A DNA stretch of 64,000 nt. It comes from Clostridiales bacterium (GTDB taxonomy: Bacteria; Bacillota; Clostridia; Oscillospirales; Oscillospiraceae). Both the position numbers and the translations under genes were made by a program. The notes under the pieces were generated by a model, which made no database searches, was not told the DNA's origin, and worked only from the letters and a program-made list of their open reading frames with translations. Positions 1 to 8,005 of this stretch are shown here, piece by piece. Within the stretch, counting starts at the first letter, position 1. Every line of letters begins with the position of its first letter. The stretch is from positions 2,263,001 through 2,327,000 of the forward strand of contig CP107216.1 of NCBI GenBank assembly GCA_025757645.1, in the 5' to 3' direction.

Positions 1-18
1 CACGGCATTTTAACTGTA

Positions 19-114
19 TCATGCCGGAGGCCCGATTGCAACCAAAATACAGCAGCAAATGCGAAAAAGCGCGGGCGGCAGCAGGCGGGACCCGATGCGT
101 TTGGAATGGTTCAT
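19..114 (-). CDS. possible 31-residue small protein or leader peptide
   Basis: A short reading frame begins with ATG behind a strong ribosome binding site (GGAGGAAGAG) and ends at TGA after 31 codons. The product starts MNHSKRIGSRLLPPAL, then has a hydrophobic stretch with three adjacent cysteines (RICCCILVAIG). I do not recognise a family. It could be a leader peptide, a small membrane peptide, or the 5' remnant of a longer gene. The good ribosome binding site is the main support; start and stop both lie in the window. Confidence 0.35.
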   Translation of the reverse strand: MNHSKRIGSRLLPPALFRICCCILVAIGPPA

Positions 115-167
115 CTCTTCCTCCTGTAACATTCAAGATTTTGGCTCTTACAAGCTCACGTTTCTGT

Positions 168-243
168 TTTACACAGCGCGTGTAAAGTCTAAAACCGCAG
201 CCATGTAAAGTTCCCGTGCCGCAAAGCGGTGAAGATTTTACAT
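168..243. promoter_or_regulatory. cluster of TTTACA-type inverted repeats
   Basis: A 19-bp dyad, TTTACACAGCGCGTGTAAA, lies at 168-186. A wider inverted pair follows, ATGTAAA at 204-210 and TTTACAT at 237-243. They sit between the small minus-strand frame and the thi promoter, where a regulator of either could bind. No known regulator is assigned. Apart from these repeats I see no gene between 115 and 250. Confidence 0.35.
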
Positions 244-250
244 TCCTGCC

Positions 251-279
251 TTGACAAGCCGGCGGTTTCGTCCTATCAT
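251..279 (+). promoter_or_regulatory. sigma-A type promoter of the thi operon
   Basis: A -35 box TTGACA (251-256) and a -10 box TATCAT (274-279) are separated by 17 bp. They stand just upstream of the TPP riboswitch, so transcription would start right before the aptamer. Confidence 0.8.
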
Positions 280-290
280 GAAGTGAACAA

Positions 291-370
291 ACACGGGGAG
301 CCGCTCGGCTGAGAGTAAGCATCCGCTTAGACCCGCATACCTGATTTGGACAATGCCAACGTAGGGATTC
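291..370 (+). promoter_or_regulatory. TPP (Thi-box) riboswitch aptamer
   Basis: The conserved parts of the TPP aptamer are visible in order: ACACGGGGAGCC at the 5' end, CTGAGAGTAAGC, the ACCCGCATACCTGATTTGG core, and the closing CAATGCCAACGTAGGGA segment. It lies directly between the promoter and thiM, and binds thiamine pyrophosphate to shut the operon off. Confidence 0.95.
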
Positions 371-386
371 ATACTGCCGGACCGCA

Positions 387-421
387 ACAGCAGCACTCTT
401 TACGGGCGCCGCTGTTTTTTT
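387..421 (+). terminator. riboswitch-controlled terminator
   Basis: The stem ACAGCaGC / GCcGCTGT is followed by a run of seven T. It sits between the TPP aptamer and the thiM ribosome binding site, as expected for an expression platform that ends transcription when ligand is bound. Confidence 0.7.
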
Positions 422-454
422 CGTGCAGATCACCCGGGAAAGGAGTCATGATTT

Positions 455-1285
455 ATGCAACAAGTGCTCAAGACCATGCTGGAAAACGTGCGCGCGAAAA
501 CGCCGCTCGTGCACAACATCACCAATTACGTCACCGTCAACGACGTGGCAAACGTTCTGCTGGCGGCCGGCGGCTCGCCGATCATGTCCGACGATGCCGA
601 CGATGTCGAGGACATCACGAGCATCTGCGGCGGGCTGAACATCAACATCGGCACGCTCAACAAAAACACCATCCCGTCGATGTTCCTCGCCGGGAAGAAG
701 GCAAACGAGCTGGGCCACATCGTCCTGCTCGACCCCGTGGGCGCGGGCGCGAGCCGTCTGCGCACCGACACGGCCAACCGTCTCATGCAGGAGGTGCGCT
801 TTGACGCCGTGCGCGGCAACATCTCCGAGATCAAGACCCTCTGCACCGGCAGCGGCAGCACCAAGGGCGTGGACGCTGACGCGGTCGACGCCGTGACGGA
901 GGCGAATCTCGACGACGGCGTGCAGCTCGTCAAGACCTTCGCGCAGCGGGCCGGCTGCATCGTCGCCGTGACCGGCGCGATCGACCTCGTGAGCGACGGC
1001 GAGCGCTGCTGGTGCATCCGCAATGGCCGCGCGGAGATGAGCCGCATCACCGGCACGGGCTGCCAGCTCTCGGCGCTGATGACGGCGTTTCTGGTCGCCA
1101 ATCCCGACCACAAGCTCGACGCCGCGGCGGCCGCCGTGTGCATGATGGGGCTCGCAGGCGAGATCGGCTGGGCCAACATGCAGCCCGGCGACGGCAACAG
1201 CACCTACCGCAACCGCATCATCGACGCGATTTTCAACATGACCGGCGACGCGCTGGAGAAGGGAGCCAAATATGAACTGCGATAA
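455..1285 (+). CDS. thiM: hydroxyethylthiazole kinase ThiM
   Basis: Phosphorylates 4-methyl-5-(2-hydroxyethyl)thiazole with ATP, the salvage route for the thiazole half of thiamine. The 276-residue length is normal for ThiM. It begins with the family VHNITN segment near residue 18 and GGSPIMSD near 39. The C-terminal GTGCQLSAL holds the ribokinase-like catalytic cysteine near residue 203. The ATG follows GGAAAGGAGTC. It is the first gene after the TPP riboswitch and overlaps thiE by 14 bp, which suggests translational coupling. Confidence 0.96.
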   Translation: MQQVLKTMLENVRAKTPLVHNITNYVTVNDVANVLLAAGGSPIMSDDADDVEDITSICGGLNINIGTLNKNTIPSMFLAGKKANELGHIVLLDPVGAGASRLRTDTANRLMQEVRFDAVRGNISEIKTLCTGSGSTKGVDADAVDAVTEANLDDGVQLVKTFAQRAGCIVAVTGAIDLVSDGERCWCIRNGRAEMSRITGTGCQLSALMTAFLVANPDHKLDAAAAAVCMMGLAGEIGWANMQPGDGNSTYRNRIIDAIFNMTGDALEKGAKYELR

Positions 1286-1913
1286 CGCATCTCTGCTGCT
1301 CTACGCCGTGACCGACCGCTCGTGGCTGCACGGCCAGACGCTCTATGAACAGGCTGAGCAGGCGCTGCAGGGCGGCGCAACGTTTTTGCAGCTGCGCGAG
1401 AAGGAACTCGACGAGGCGCATTTTCAAGAGGAGGCCATCGCGCTCAAGGCGCTGTGCAAACAGTACGGCGTGCCGTTCGTGCTCGATGACAACGTGGCGC
1501 TCGCCGTGGCCACGGACGCCGACGGCGTGCACGTCGGCCAGAGCGACATGGCGGCCGGCAAGGTGCGCGAGCTCATCGGCCCGGACAAGATCCTCGGCGT
1601 GTCGGCCCAGACGGTGGAAGAAGCGCTGCTGGCCGAGCGCGAGGGCGCGGACTATCTCGGCGTGGGTGCCGTGTTCCCGACCGGGACGAAGGCCGACGCC
1701 AACGCCGTGAGCTATGATACCCTGCGCGAGATCTGTGCGGCCGTGTCCATCCCGGTCATCGCCATCGGCGGCATCACGAAGGACAATGTCGCCCGGCTCT
1801 CCGGCAGCGGCATTGTCGGCGTCGCCGTCGTGAGTGCGATCTTCGCGCAGCCGGACATTCCCGCCGCCACGCGCGCGCTCAAAGCCGCCGTGCGCACGGC
1901 GCTGGACCTGTAA
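1272..1913 (+). CDS. thiE: thiamine-phosphate synthase ThiE
   Basis: Joins hydroxymethylpyrimidine diphosphate and thiazole phosphate to thiamine phosphate. The 213-residue TIM-barrel protein shows FLQLREK near residue 38, DDNVALAVATDADGVHVGQ near 74-92, VGAVFPTGTK near 138 and IPVIAIGGI near 160, all family substrate- and phosphate-binding segments. The start lies inside the end of thiM behind GGGAGCC. Gene order thiM-thiE-thiD matches a salvage operon. Confidence 0.95.
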   Translation: MNCDNASLLLYAVTDRSWLHGQTLYEQAEQALQGGATFLQLREKELDEAHFQEEAIALKALCKQYGVPFVLDDNVALAVATDADGVHVGQSDMAAGKVRELIGPDKILGVSAQTVEEALLAEREGADYLGVGAVFPTGTKADANAVSYDTLREICAAVSIPVIAIGGITKDNVARLSGSGIVGVAVVSAIFAQPDIPAATRALKAAVRTALDL

Positions 1914-2012
1914 CTCCCTGCGCGCGGGCGCAGACAAACATACAAACAGCGGCAGATTGGGGGCACCACTTTCCGTCGCTCAATAAAATTGATGCTGAAA
2001 AGGAGACAGAAT

Positions 2013-2816
2013 ATGAAAACAGCATTAACGATCGCCGGAAGCGATTCCAGCGGAGGCGCCGGTATTCAGGCCGATCTGAAAGCCATGACCATGAATGGCG
2101 TATTTGCCATGAGTGCGATCACGGCGCTGACCGCCCAGAACACAACCGGCGTACAGGGTATTTTTGAAGTAAGCCCGGCATTTCTCGGCCAGCAGATCGA
2201 CAGCGTCTTTACCGACATCCGGCCTGACGCGGTGAAGATCGGCATGGTCGCGTCCTCCGGCCTCATCGAGGTCATCGCCGAGCGGCTGCAGCACTACGCG
2301 GCGCAAAACATCGTCGTCGACCCCGTGATGGTCGCCACGAGCGGCGCGCGGCTCATCTCCGAGGACGCCATCGCCACGCTCGAGGCGCGGCTGCTGCCGC
2401 TTGCCACCGTGCTCACGCCCAATATCCCGGAGGCGGAGGTGCTCTCTGGCCTGACCATCGCCTCCCCCGACGACATGATCGCCGCCGGAAAAGCCATCAG
2501 CGAGCGCTACGGCTGCGCCGTCCTGTGCAAGGGCGGACACCGGCTCAACGACGCCAACGACCTCCTGTACCGCGGCGGCGGCTACGAGTGGTTCAACGGC
2601 AAGCGCATCGACAACCCCAACACCCACGGCACCGGCTGCACGCTCTCGAGCGCCATCGCGGCCAACCTTGCCAAGGGCTTTGATCTCGACACGGCCGTCC
2701 GCCGCGCGAAGGACTATCTCTCCGGCGCGCTGGCCGCCATGCTCGACCTCGGCGCGGGCTCCGGCCCGATGGACCATGCGTTCGACCTGAAGCCGGAATA
2801 CCGGCAGGAGGCCTGA
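2013..2816 (+). CDS. thiD: hydroxymethylpyrimidine kinase / phosphomethylpyrimidine kinase ThiD
   Basis: Phosphorylates hydroxymethylpyrimidine (HMP) twice to give HMP diphosphate, the substrate of ThiE. The protein opens with TIAGSDSSGGAGIQADLKA, has DPVMVATSGA near residue 105, and ends with the anion-hole motif HGTGCTLSSAIA near 208-219. The chosen ATG follows AAAAGGAGACAGAAT and gives 267 residues, normal for ThiD; an upstream TTG in frame has no ribosome binding site. It is followed after 2 bp by the transporter gene. Confidence 0.95.
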   Translation: MKTALTIAGSDSSGGAGIQADLKAMTMNGVFAMSAITALTAQNTTGVQGIFEVSPAFLGQQIDSVFTDIRPDAVKIGMVASSGLIEVIAERLQHYAAQNIVVDPVMVATSGARLISEDAIATLEARLLPLATVLTPNIPEAEVLSGLTIASPDDMIAAGKAISERYGCAVLCKGGHRLNDANDLLYRGGGYEWFNGKRIDNPNTHGTGCTLSSAIAANLAKGFDLDTAVRRAKDYLSGALAAMLDLGAGSGPMDHAFDLKPEYRQEA

Positions 2817-2818
2817 GC

Positions 2819-3991
2819 GTGAAAAAGACTTCCAGCTTCCAGAACAGCCTCATCTGGTTTGGCGCGGCCGTGTCCATCGCGGAGATCCTCACGGGCACGT
2901 ACTTTGCGCCCCTCGGCTTCACGAAGGGCCTGCTCGCCATCCTCGTCGGCCATGTCATCGGCTGCGCGATGTTCTTCTTCGCGGGCCTCATCGGCGGCCG
3001 CACCGGCCGCAGCGCCATGGGCACGGTCGAGCTGAGCTTCGGCCGCATCGGCTGCCTGTTTTTCGCCGCGCTCAACGTGCTGCAGCTCGTCGGCTGGACG
3101 GCCATCATGATCTATGACGGCGCACTGGCCACGAACACCGTGCTCGGCATCGGCAAGTGGGTGTGGTGTCTCGTCATCGGCGGGCTCATCGTGGTGTGGA
3201 TCGCCGTCGGCATCAAGAACCTCAGCTGGATCAACAAGATCGCCATGGCGGCGCTGTTCATCCTCTCGATCGTGTTGTGCGTGGTGGTGTTCCGCGGCGG
3301 CACGCCCGTCACCGCGCCGGACGATAGCCTGAGCTTCGGCGCAGCGGTCGAGCTGGCCGTGGCCATGCCGCTGTCGTGGCTGCCGCTCATCTCCGACTAC
3401 ACGCGCGAGGCCGAAAAGCCCTTCGCCGCCACGCTCTCGAGCACGCTCACCTACGGCGTCGTGAGCTGCTGGATGTACGTCATCGGCATGGGCGCCGCCA
3501 TCTTCACCGGCGAGGGCGACATTGCGCTCATCATGGTCAAGGCCGGCCTCGGCGTGGCCGCGCTGCTCATCCTCATCCTCTCGACCGTCACGACGACGTT
3601 CCTCGATGCATACAGCGCCGGCATCTCCGCCGAGTCCCTGTCGAAGAAGATCAACGGCAAGTACGCCGCGCTCATCGTGACCGTCATCGGCACGGTCTGC
3701 GCCATCTGCTTCCCGATGGACGACATCACGAACTTCCTGTACCTGATTGGCTCGGTGTTCGCGCCGATGATCGCCATCCAGATCACGGACTTCTTCCTGC
3801 TCCGACGCGGCGGCGTGAGCGGCAGGCTCGATGTGTGCAACGCCGTCGTCTGGGTGCTGGGCTTCGTGCTCTACCGCGTGCTCATGACCGTGGACATCCC
3901 GGTCGGCAACACCCTGCCCGACATGGCCGGCACGATGCTCCTGTGCCTGATCGCGCACAAGATCGTCCCGGATAAGACCAGGGCTGCCTGA
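2819..3991 (+). CDS. cytX: putative hydroxymethylpyrimidine transporter CytX (NCS1 family)
   Basis: A 390-residue integral membrane protein with about 12 hydrophobic segments and the NCS1 (cytosine/purine permease) signature near the N-terminus, SLIWFGAAVSIAEILTGTY. Family members encoded in TPP-regulated operons are assigned to uptake of HMP. It uses a GTG start behind GGCAGGAGGCCTGAGC and follows thiD almost directly. Both context and sequence support CytX over a general cytosine permease, but the substrate is inferred. Confidence 0.88.
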   Translation: MKKTSSFQNSLIWFGAAVSIAEILTGTYFAPLGFTKGLLAILVGHVIGCAMFFFAGLIGGRTGRSAMGTVELSFGRIGCLFFAALNVLQLVGWTAIMIYDGALATNTVLGIGKWVWCLVIGGLIVVWIAVGIKNLSWINKIAMAALFILSIVLCVVVFRGGTPVTAPDDSLSFGAAVELAVAMPLSWLPLISDYTREAEKPFAATLSSTLTYGVVSCWMYVIGMGAAIFTGEGDIALIMVKAGLGVAALLILILSTVTTTFLDAYSAGISAESLSKKINGKYAALIVTVIGTVCAICFPMDDITNFLYLIGSVFAPMIAIQITDFFLLRRGGVSGRLDVCNAVVWVLGFVLYRVLMTVDIPVGNTLPDMAGTMLLCLIAHKIVPDKTRAA

Positions 3992-4017
3992 AGCCTTTTG
4001 CGAAAATTGCCAAGCCG

Positions 4018-4047
4018 AAAACGCCCGCACACCGTGCGGGCGTTTTT
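4018..4047 (+). terminator. terminator of the thi operon (first of a duplicated pair)
   Basis: The stem AAAACGCCCGCAC / GTGCGGGCG with a 3-nt loop is followed by five T. It lies 27 bp after the cytX stop. An almost identical hairpin recurs at 4262-4291. Confidence 0.85.
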
Positions 4048-4328
4048 GCGTGTCAAACAGAGTTTTGACACGCTCAAACGAGACCCACTGCGTTGGGCTC
4101 TCGTTTGAAAAGATCGCGGCTCGCTGCAGCGCACGCGCCGTGCGCGCACGTTTGCGAGCCGAGCGGTATTTTCTCCGCCGCGCATGTCGCCGGAGAAAAT
4201 GATCAGACTTTCTTTCGCCGCTGCGGCGGCGAAACTCTACGAGGTCTTTGAAAAGCTGCCGAAAACGCCCGCACGATGTGCGGGCGTTTTTGCGTACAGG
4301 CGCAAACGCTGCGAGACTTTTTGCGTCT
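4018..4328. repeat. array of eight hairpins between cytX and the nitrilase gene
   Basis: This 398-bp intergenic gap is filled with inverted repeats: 4018-4047; 4048-4073 (GCGTGTCAAA arms); 4075-4107 (CAAACGAGA arms); 4117-4161 (CGGCTCGC arms with an inner GCGCACG stem); 4168-4200 (ATTTTCTCCG arms); 4213-4234 (TTTCGCCGC arms); 4262-4291 (copy of the first); 4314-4328 (AGAC/GTCT). I see no protein-coding gene on either strand. It could be a stack of decayed terminators, a palindromic mobile repeat, or a structured RNA. Confidence 0.75.
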
Positions 4329-4389
4329 TGAATTCCCAGCAAAGCCGTGTTATTTTAAGGGCAGAAAACACTTTCAGGGAGGCAGGCAT

Positions 4390-5313
4390 ATGAAAGATCT
4401 CAAACCGACGTGCCGCATCGCCGTGGTGCAGGCGGCGCCGGTGCTGTTTGACAAGACCGCGTGCACGGACAAGGCCGTGCGCCTGATCGCGGAGTGCGCG
4501 CAGCATGGCGCAGAGCTCATCGTGTTCCCGGAGCTGTTCATCCCCGGCTACCCGTACGGCATGACGTTCGGCTTCACGGTCGGCGCGCGCAATGAAGACG
4601 GCCGCAAGGACTGGCAGCTGTACTGCGGCAACTCCATTGTCGTACCCGGGCCGGAGACGGAGCGCCTCGCCGCGGCGGCAAAGGCCGCGGGCGCGTATGT
4701 GAGCATCGGCGTGTCGGAGCGCGACGGCGTGACGGGCACGCTCTATAACTCCAATCTCATCTTCTGCCCGGACGGCACGCTCGCCCCCGTGCACCGCAAG
4801 CTCAAGCCCACCGGGGCAGAGCGCGTGGTCTGGGGCGACGCCGACCGCGGGTATTTCCCGGTCGTGGACACGCCGTGGGGCCCGATGGGCAGCCTCATCT
4901 GCTGGGAGAGCTATATGCCGCTGGCGCGCACGGCGCTGTATGAAAAGGGCGTGACGCTCTACATCTCGCCGAACACGAACGACAACCCCGAGTGGCAGGC
5001 CACCGTGCAGCACATCGCGCTCGAGGGCCGGTGCTATTTCATCAACTGCGACATGGTCTTTCACCGCGCGGACTACCCCACCGGGCTGCACTGCCCGGAT
5101 GAGATCGCGCGCCTGAACGACATTCCCTGCCGCGGCGGCAGCTGCATCGTCGACCCCTACGGGCACTATGTCGTGCAGCCGGTGTGGGACAGCGAGGACA
5201 TTCTCTACGCCGATCTCGATATGCAGCGCGTGCCCGCGAGCCGCATGGAGCTCGACGTGTGCGGCCACTACGCGCGGCCGGACGTGCTGCGCCTGACCGT
5301 GCAGGACGCATAA
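4390..5313 (+). CDS. nitrilase-family carbon-nitrogen hydrolase
   Basis: A 307-residue member of the nitrilase superfamily. The catalytic triad is visible: Glu in VFPELFIPGYP, Lys in HRKLKPTGAERVVWG and Cys in SLICWESYMP. The WGDADRG and LICWESYM segments resemble true nitrilases (nitrile to acid plus ammonia) more than amidases, but the substrate cannot be read from sequence. The ATG follows GGGAGGCAGGCAT. The next gene is a second superfamily member 13 bp downstream, so the two probably act in one pathway. Confidence 0.85.
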   Translation: MKDLKPTCRIAVVQAAPVLFDKTACTDKAVRLIAECAQHGAELIVFPELFIPGYPYGMTFGFTVGARNEDGRKDWQLYCGNSIVVPGPETERLAAAAKAAGAYVSIGVSERDGVTGTLYNSNLIFCPDGTLAPVHRKLKPTGAERVVWGDADRGYFPVVDTPWGPMGSLICWESYMPLARTALYEKGVTLYISPNTNDNPEWQATVQHIALEGRCYFINCDMVFHRADYPTGLHCPDEIARLNDIPCRGGSCIVDPYGHYVVQPVWDSEDILYADLDMQRVPASRMELDVCGHYARPDVLRLTVQDA

Positions 5314-5326
5314 AAGGAGCGCGCGT

Positions 5327-6121
5327 ATGAAGCTTGCCATGGCGCAGATGTCCATGACCGGGAGCATGGACGAAAACCTGAAAAGATCCCTCGCCTTCTG
5401 CGACGCCGCCGCGGGCAGCGACCTGCTGTTTTTCCCCGAGGTGCAGCTCACGCCATTCTTCCCGCAGTATGCGGGCCGGAACGTGGACGCCTATGTCGTC
5501 CCGGCGGGCAGCCCGACGGTGCGGGCCTTCGCGGACAAGGCGCGCGCGCATGGGTTCTACCTCTCGCCGAATATGTACCTCGAGCAGGACGGCCGGCGCT
5601 ATGACGCCTCCCTCTGGCTGACGCCGGAGGGGAACTGCGCGGGCGTGGCCAAGATGGTGCACATCATGCAGGCGGCGCAGTTTTACGAGCGCGACTACTA
5701 CACGCCGTCCGAGGAGGGCTTTCTCGTGTTCGGCACGCCGTGGGGCCGCGTCGGCATCGTGATCTGCTTTGACCGGCACCTGCCGGAGAGCATCCGCACG
5801 TGCGCGCTCAAGGGGGCGGATCTCGTCATCATCCCGACGGCGAACACGAAGACCGAGCCCATGGAGCTCTTCGAGTGGGAGATCCGCGTGCAGGCGATGC
5901 AGAACCAGATCTTCGTCGCCATGTGCAACCGCGTGGGGCGCGAGGACGGGATGGACTTCGCCGGCGAGTCGCTCATCGTGCACCCGAGCGGCGACGTGAT
6001 CTATAAGGCCGACGACCGCGAGCAGCTCATCGTGCAGGAGCTCGACCTCGCCGAGGCGCGGCTCTGGCGCGAGCAAAAGCGCCCGTACCTCAGGCAGCGG
6101 CGGCCGGAGTGCTATCTGTAA
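5327..6121 (+). CDS. carbon-nitrogen hydrolase family protein (amidase-like)
   Basis: A 264-residue nitrilase-superfamily protein with catalytic Glu in LLFFPEVQL, Cys in GIVICFDRHLPES and the likely Lys in VAKMVHI. The ICFDRHLPE context resembles the N-carbamoylputrescine amidase or omega-amidase branches. It follows the first nitrilase gene after 13 bp behind AAAAGGAGCGCGCGT. It is slightly shorter than typical N-carbamoylputrescine amidases (about 290), so the exact substrate is open. Confidence 0.82.
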   Translation: MKLAMAQMSMTGSMDENLKRSLAFCDAAAGSDLLFFPEVQLTPFFPQYAGRNVDAYVVPAGSPTVRAFADKARAHGFYLSPNMYLEQDGRRYDASLWLTPEGNCAGVAKMVHIMQAAQFYERDYYTPSEEGFLVFGTPWGRVGIVICFDRHLPESIRTCALKGADLVIIPTANTKTEPMELFEWEIRVQAMQNQIFVAMCNRVGREDGMDFAGESLIVHPSGDVIYKADDREQLIVQELDLAEARLWREQKRPYLRQRRPECYL

Positions 6122-6125
6122 AAAG

Positions 6126-6163
6126 AACGATCCCTGCGTCGGAAGTCCGGCGCAGGGATCGTT
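6126..6163. terminator. bidirectional terminator
   Basis: The stem AACGATCCCTGCG / CGCAGGGATCGTT lies between two convergent genes, with A-rich sequence on the left and TTTCTTATTT on the right. It can end transcription from both sides. Confidence 0.85.
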
Positions 6164-6165
6164 TC

Positions 6166-6918
6166 TTATTTATATTCCGGGCACTGGTAGCGGGGCTTGC
6201 CCTGACTCTTATGCCCGTACTCGATGGCGGACACCGGGCAGCCGCAGATGCAGGCCATGCAGTGCGTGCACGCGCCATTCCAGTGCGGGCGGCGCTCAAC
6301 GATGTCGATGCCGTTGACCGGGCAGCTCAGCGCGCACTTGCCGCAGCCGATGCACGCATCCGAGACCGTGAACGGCCCGGACTTGACAAACCACCGATAA
6401 AAGATCGTGTTCACCGGCCCGGTCTTGAACCGGTCGAGCAGGCCGACCCTCGGCGCCGGGAACGGCTCGCCGCGCTGCACGCAGGCGATGCCCCCGTCGA
6501 TGGACGGCTGCGCCGCCGCGATGATCTGCGCCGACTCCTCCGCGCCGGGCACGTAAAACATGGCGACGTAATTTTCCGGCATGACGACCTGCAGCACGCC
6601 CTGGTAATCGAGCCCGATATCCGCGCACAGCGCCGCGATGCGGCTGCCGGCGTTGCCGATCTCGCTGCCGCAGGTCATGACAAAATACGCCTTCCGGCTG
6701 CCGGTAAAACGGCCGCGGCGGAGAAAGTCCGCAAAAATGTGCGGGATCTGCCAGCCGTACGTCGGTGAGACGAACACCCACGGCCGGTCAGAATGCAGGT
6801 CGGCGGGCGTGTCGTTTTTGATGTATTCATTCGCGGTGATGAGATCATCGCCGAGGGCGGCGGCGAAGCGCTGGGCAACATAGCGGCTGTTGCCGGTGCC
6901 GGTGTAATAGACGATCAT
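6166..6918 (-). CDS. EFR1-type flavodoxin-ferredoxin fusion protein
   Basis: A 250-residue protein with an N-terminal flavodoxin-like domain (YYTGTGNSRYVAQ as the FMN phosphate loop) and a C-terminal 2[4Fe-4S] ferredoxin. The two cluster motifs are CIGCGKCALSCP and CTHCMACICGCP. Proteins of this architecture (EFR1 family) are common in anaerobic Clostridia, where an electron-transfer role is assumed. The ATG follows GGGGGAAGCACC. It stands alone, convergent with the nitrilase pair. Confidence 0.88.
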   Translation of the reverse strand: MIVYYTGTGNSRYVAQRFAAALGDDLITANEYIKNDTPADLHSDRPWVFVSPTYGWQIPHIFADFLRRGRFTGSRKAYFVMTCGSEIGNAGSRIAALCADIGLDYQGVLQVVMPENYVAMFYVPGAEESAQIIAAAQPSIDGGIACVQRGEPFPAPRVGLLDRFKTGPVNTIFYRWFVKSGPFTVSDACIGCGKCALSCPVNGIDIVERRPHWNGACTHCMACICGCPVSAIEYGHKSQGKPRYQCPEYK

Positions 6919-7049
6919 GGTGCTTCCCCCAAAGTATGATTTTTGCCCAGTATAGCACACCCGCGCCCCGATTTCCAGCCGGACGTTGTGTCCGCGCGCC
7001 CGGTGTGCTACAATGGGGAAAACACCGCGACTTATGGGAGGGACCGCAT

Positions 7050-7967
7050 TTGTATTGGTATACCATCGGGCAGACGCTCACGCAGCAGGAGCACGCGCCC
7101 GCGCCGGAGCAGCCCGCCGTCGTGCTGCTGACATCCGAAGAGCTGTCGCACCAGCCGGCGCTGCCCGGTCTGGAGCGGACGCTGCACCACACACCGCCGG
7201 CGCGCGACGCACGCGTGTGCAAGGCCGAGGTGCGCTCGGACTGTCTGGCAGGCACGCTCGTGCTGCCGCGCCAGGGCAAGGACGGCAAGCCGCTCGCCTG
7301 CGGCTATCTCGTCACGGGCACGCGCGTCGTGCTCGTGGACGACGAGAGCGCGCTGCAGGGGCTGCTGCGCCGCATCGCCCGGGAAAAGCGCTGGACCGAC
7401 GGCAGCGTCGGCCGGTTTCTCTACGACTTTTTTGAGCAGCTCATCGCCCGCGACCTGCACCAGCTCGAAAAGATCGAGGACCGCATCGAGGCGCTCGAGG
7501 ATCAGGTGCTGGCGCACGAGCTGGACGATTTCTCCGCGCCGATGACCGCGCTGCGCAAGGAGACCATGGCGTGGTTTCGCTATTACTCCCAGCTCGACGA
7601 CGTGGCGTGCGAGCTGCACGAGAACGAAAACGGCTTTTTCACCGACAGCGAGCAGCTGCTGTTTCGCATGTTCGAGGACCGGGTCATCCGCCTGCGCGAG
7701 GAGTCGCAGCTGCTGCGCGAATCGTGCGCACAGCTGCAGAGCCTGTTTCAGGCCGAGATCGACACGCGGCAAAACCGCATCATGCAGATCCTGACGATCG
7801 TGACGACGATCTTCCTGCCGCTGACGCTGCTCGTCGGGTGGTACGGCATGAACTTTGTCGGCATGCCGGAGCTGACGTGGAAGTACGGCTACCCCGTCGT
7901 CATCATCGTGAGCATCGTGACCGTGGGCATCAGCCTGTGGGTGTGCAAGAAGAAAAAGTTCTGGTGA
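7050..7967 (+). CDS. corA: CorA-family divalent cation transporter
   Basis: A 305-residue inner-membrane channel protein. The C-terminus has two membrane segments and the ion-selectivity motif YGMNF between them (LLVGWYGMNFVGMPEL), ending in the lysine-rich KKKKFW. The long helical middle part (about 120-250) matches the CorA funnel. I chose a TTG start behind GGGAGGGACCGCA because the first residues then read LYWYTIG as in CorA relatives. The usual substrates are Mg2+, Co2+ or Ni2+. Confidence 0.88.
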   Translation: MYWYTIGQTLTQQEHAPAPEQPAVVLLTSEELSHQPALPGLERTLHHTPPARDARVCKAEVRSDCLAGTLVLPRQGKDGKPLACGYLVTGTRVVLVDDESALQGLLRRIAREKRWTDGSVGRFLYDFFEQLIARDLHQLEKIEDRIEALEDQVLAHELDDFSAPMTALRKETMAWFRYYSQLDDVACELHENENGFFTDSEQLLFRMFEDRVIRLREESQLLRESCAQLQSLFQAEIDTRQNRIMQILTIVTTIFLPLTLLVGWYGMNFVGMPELTWKYGYPVVIIVSIVTVGISLWVCKKKKFW

Positions 7968-7975
7968 CGAAAACG

Positions 7976-8004
7976 CCGGCTGAGGAAACCCTCAGCCGGT
8001 GCTT
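7976..8004 (+). terminator. corA terminator
   Basis: The stem CCGGCTGAG / CTCAGCCGG has a GAAAC-type loop, followed by TGCTTTTTATTT. It separates corA from the convergent lipoprotein gene. Confidence 0.8.
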
Positions 8005-8005
8005 T

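Noticed and set aside
2714..4342. Long open frame on the minus strand over thiD-cytX
   Set aside because: It is the complement of recognisable plus-strand genes and reads as low-complexity His/Arg/Asp-rich sequence, typical of the antisense strand of GC-rich DNA.
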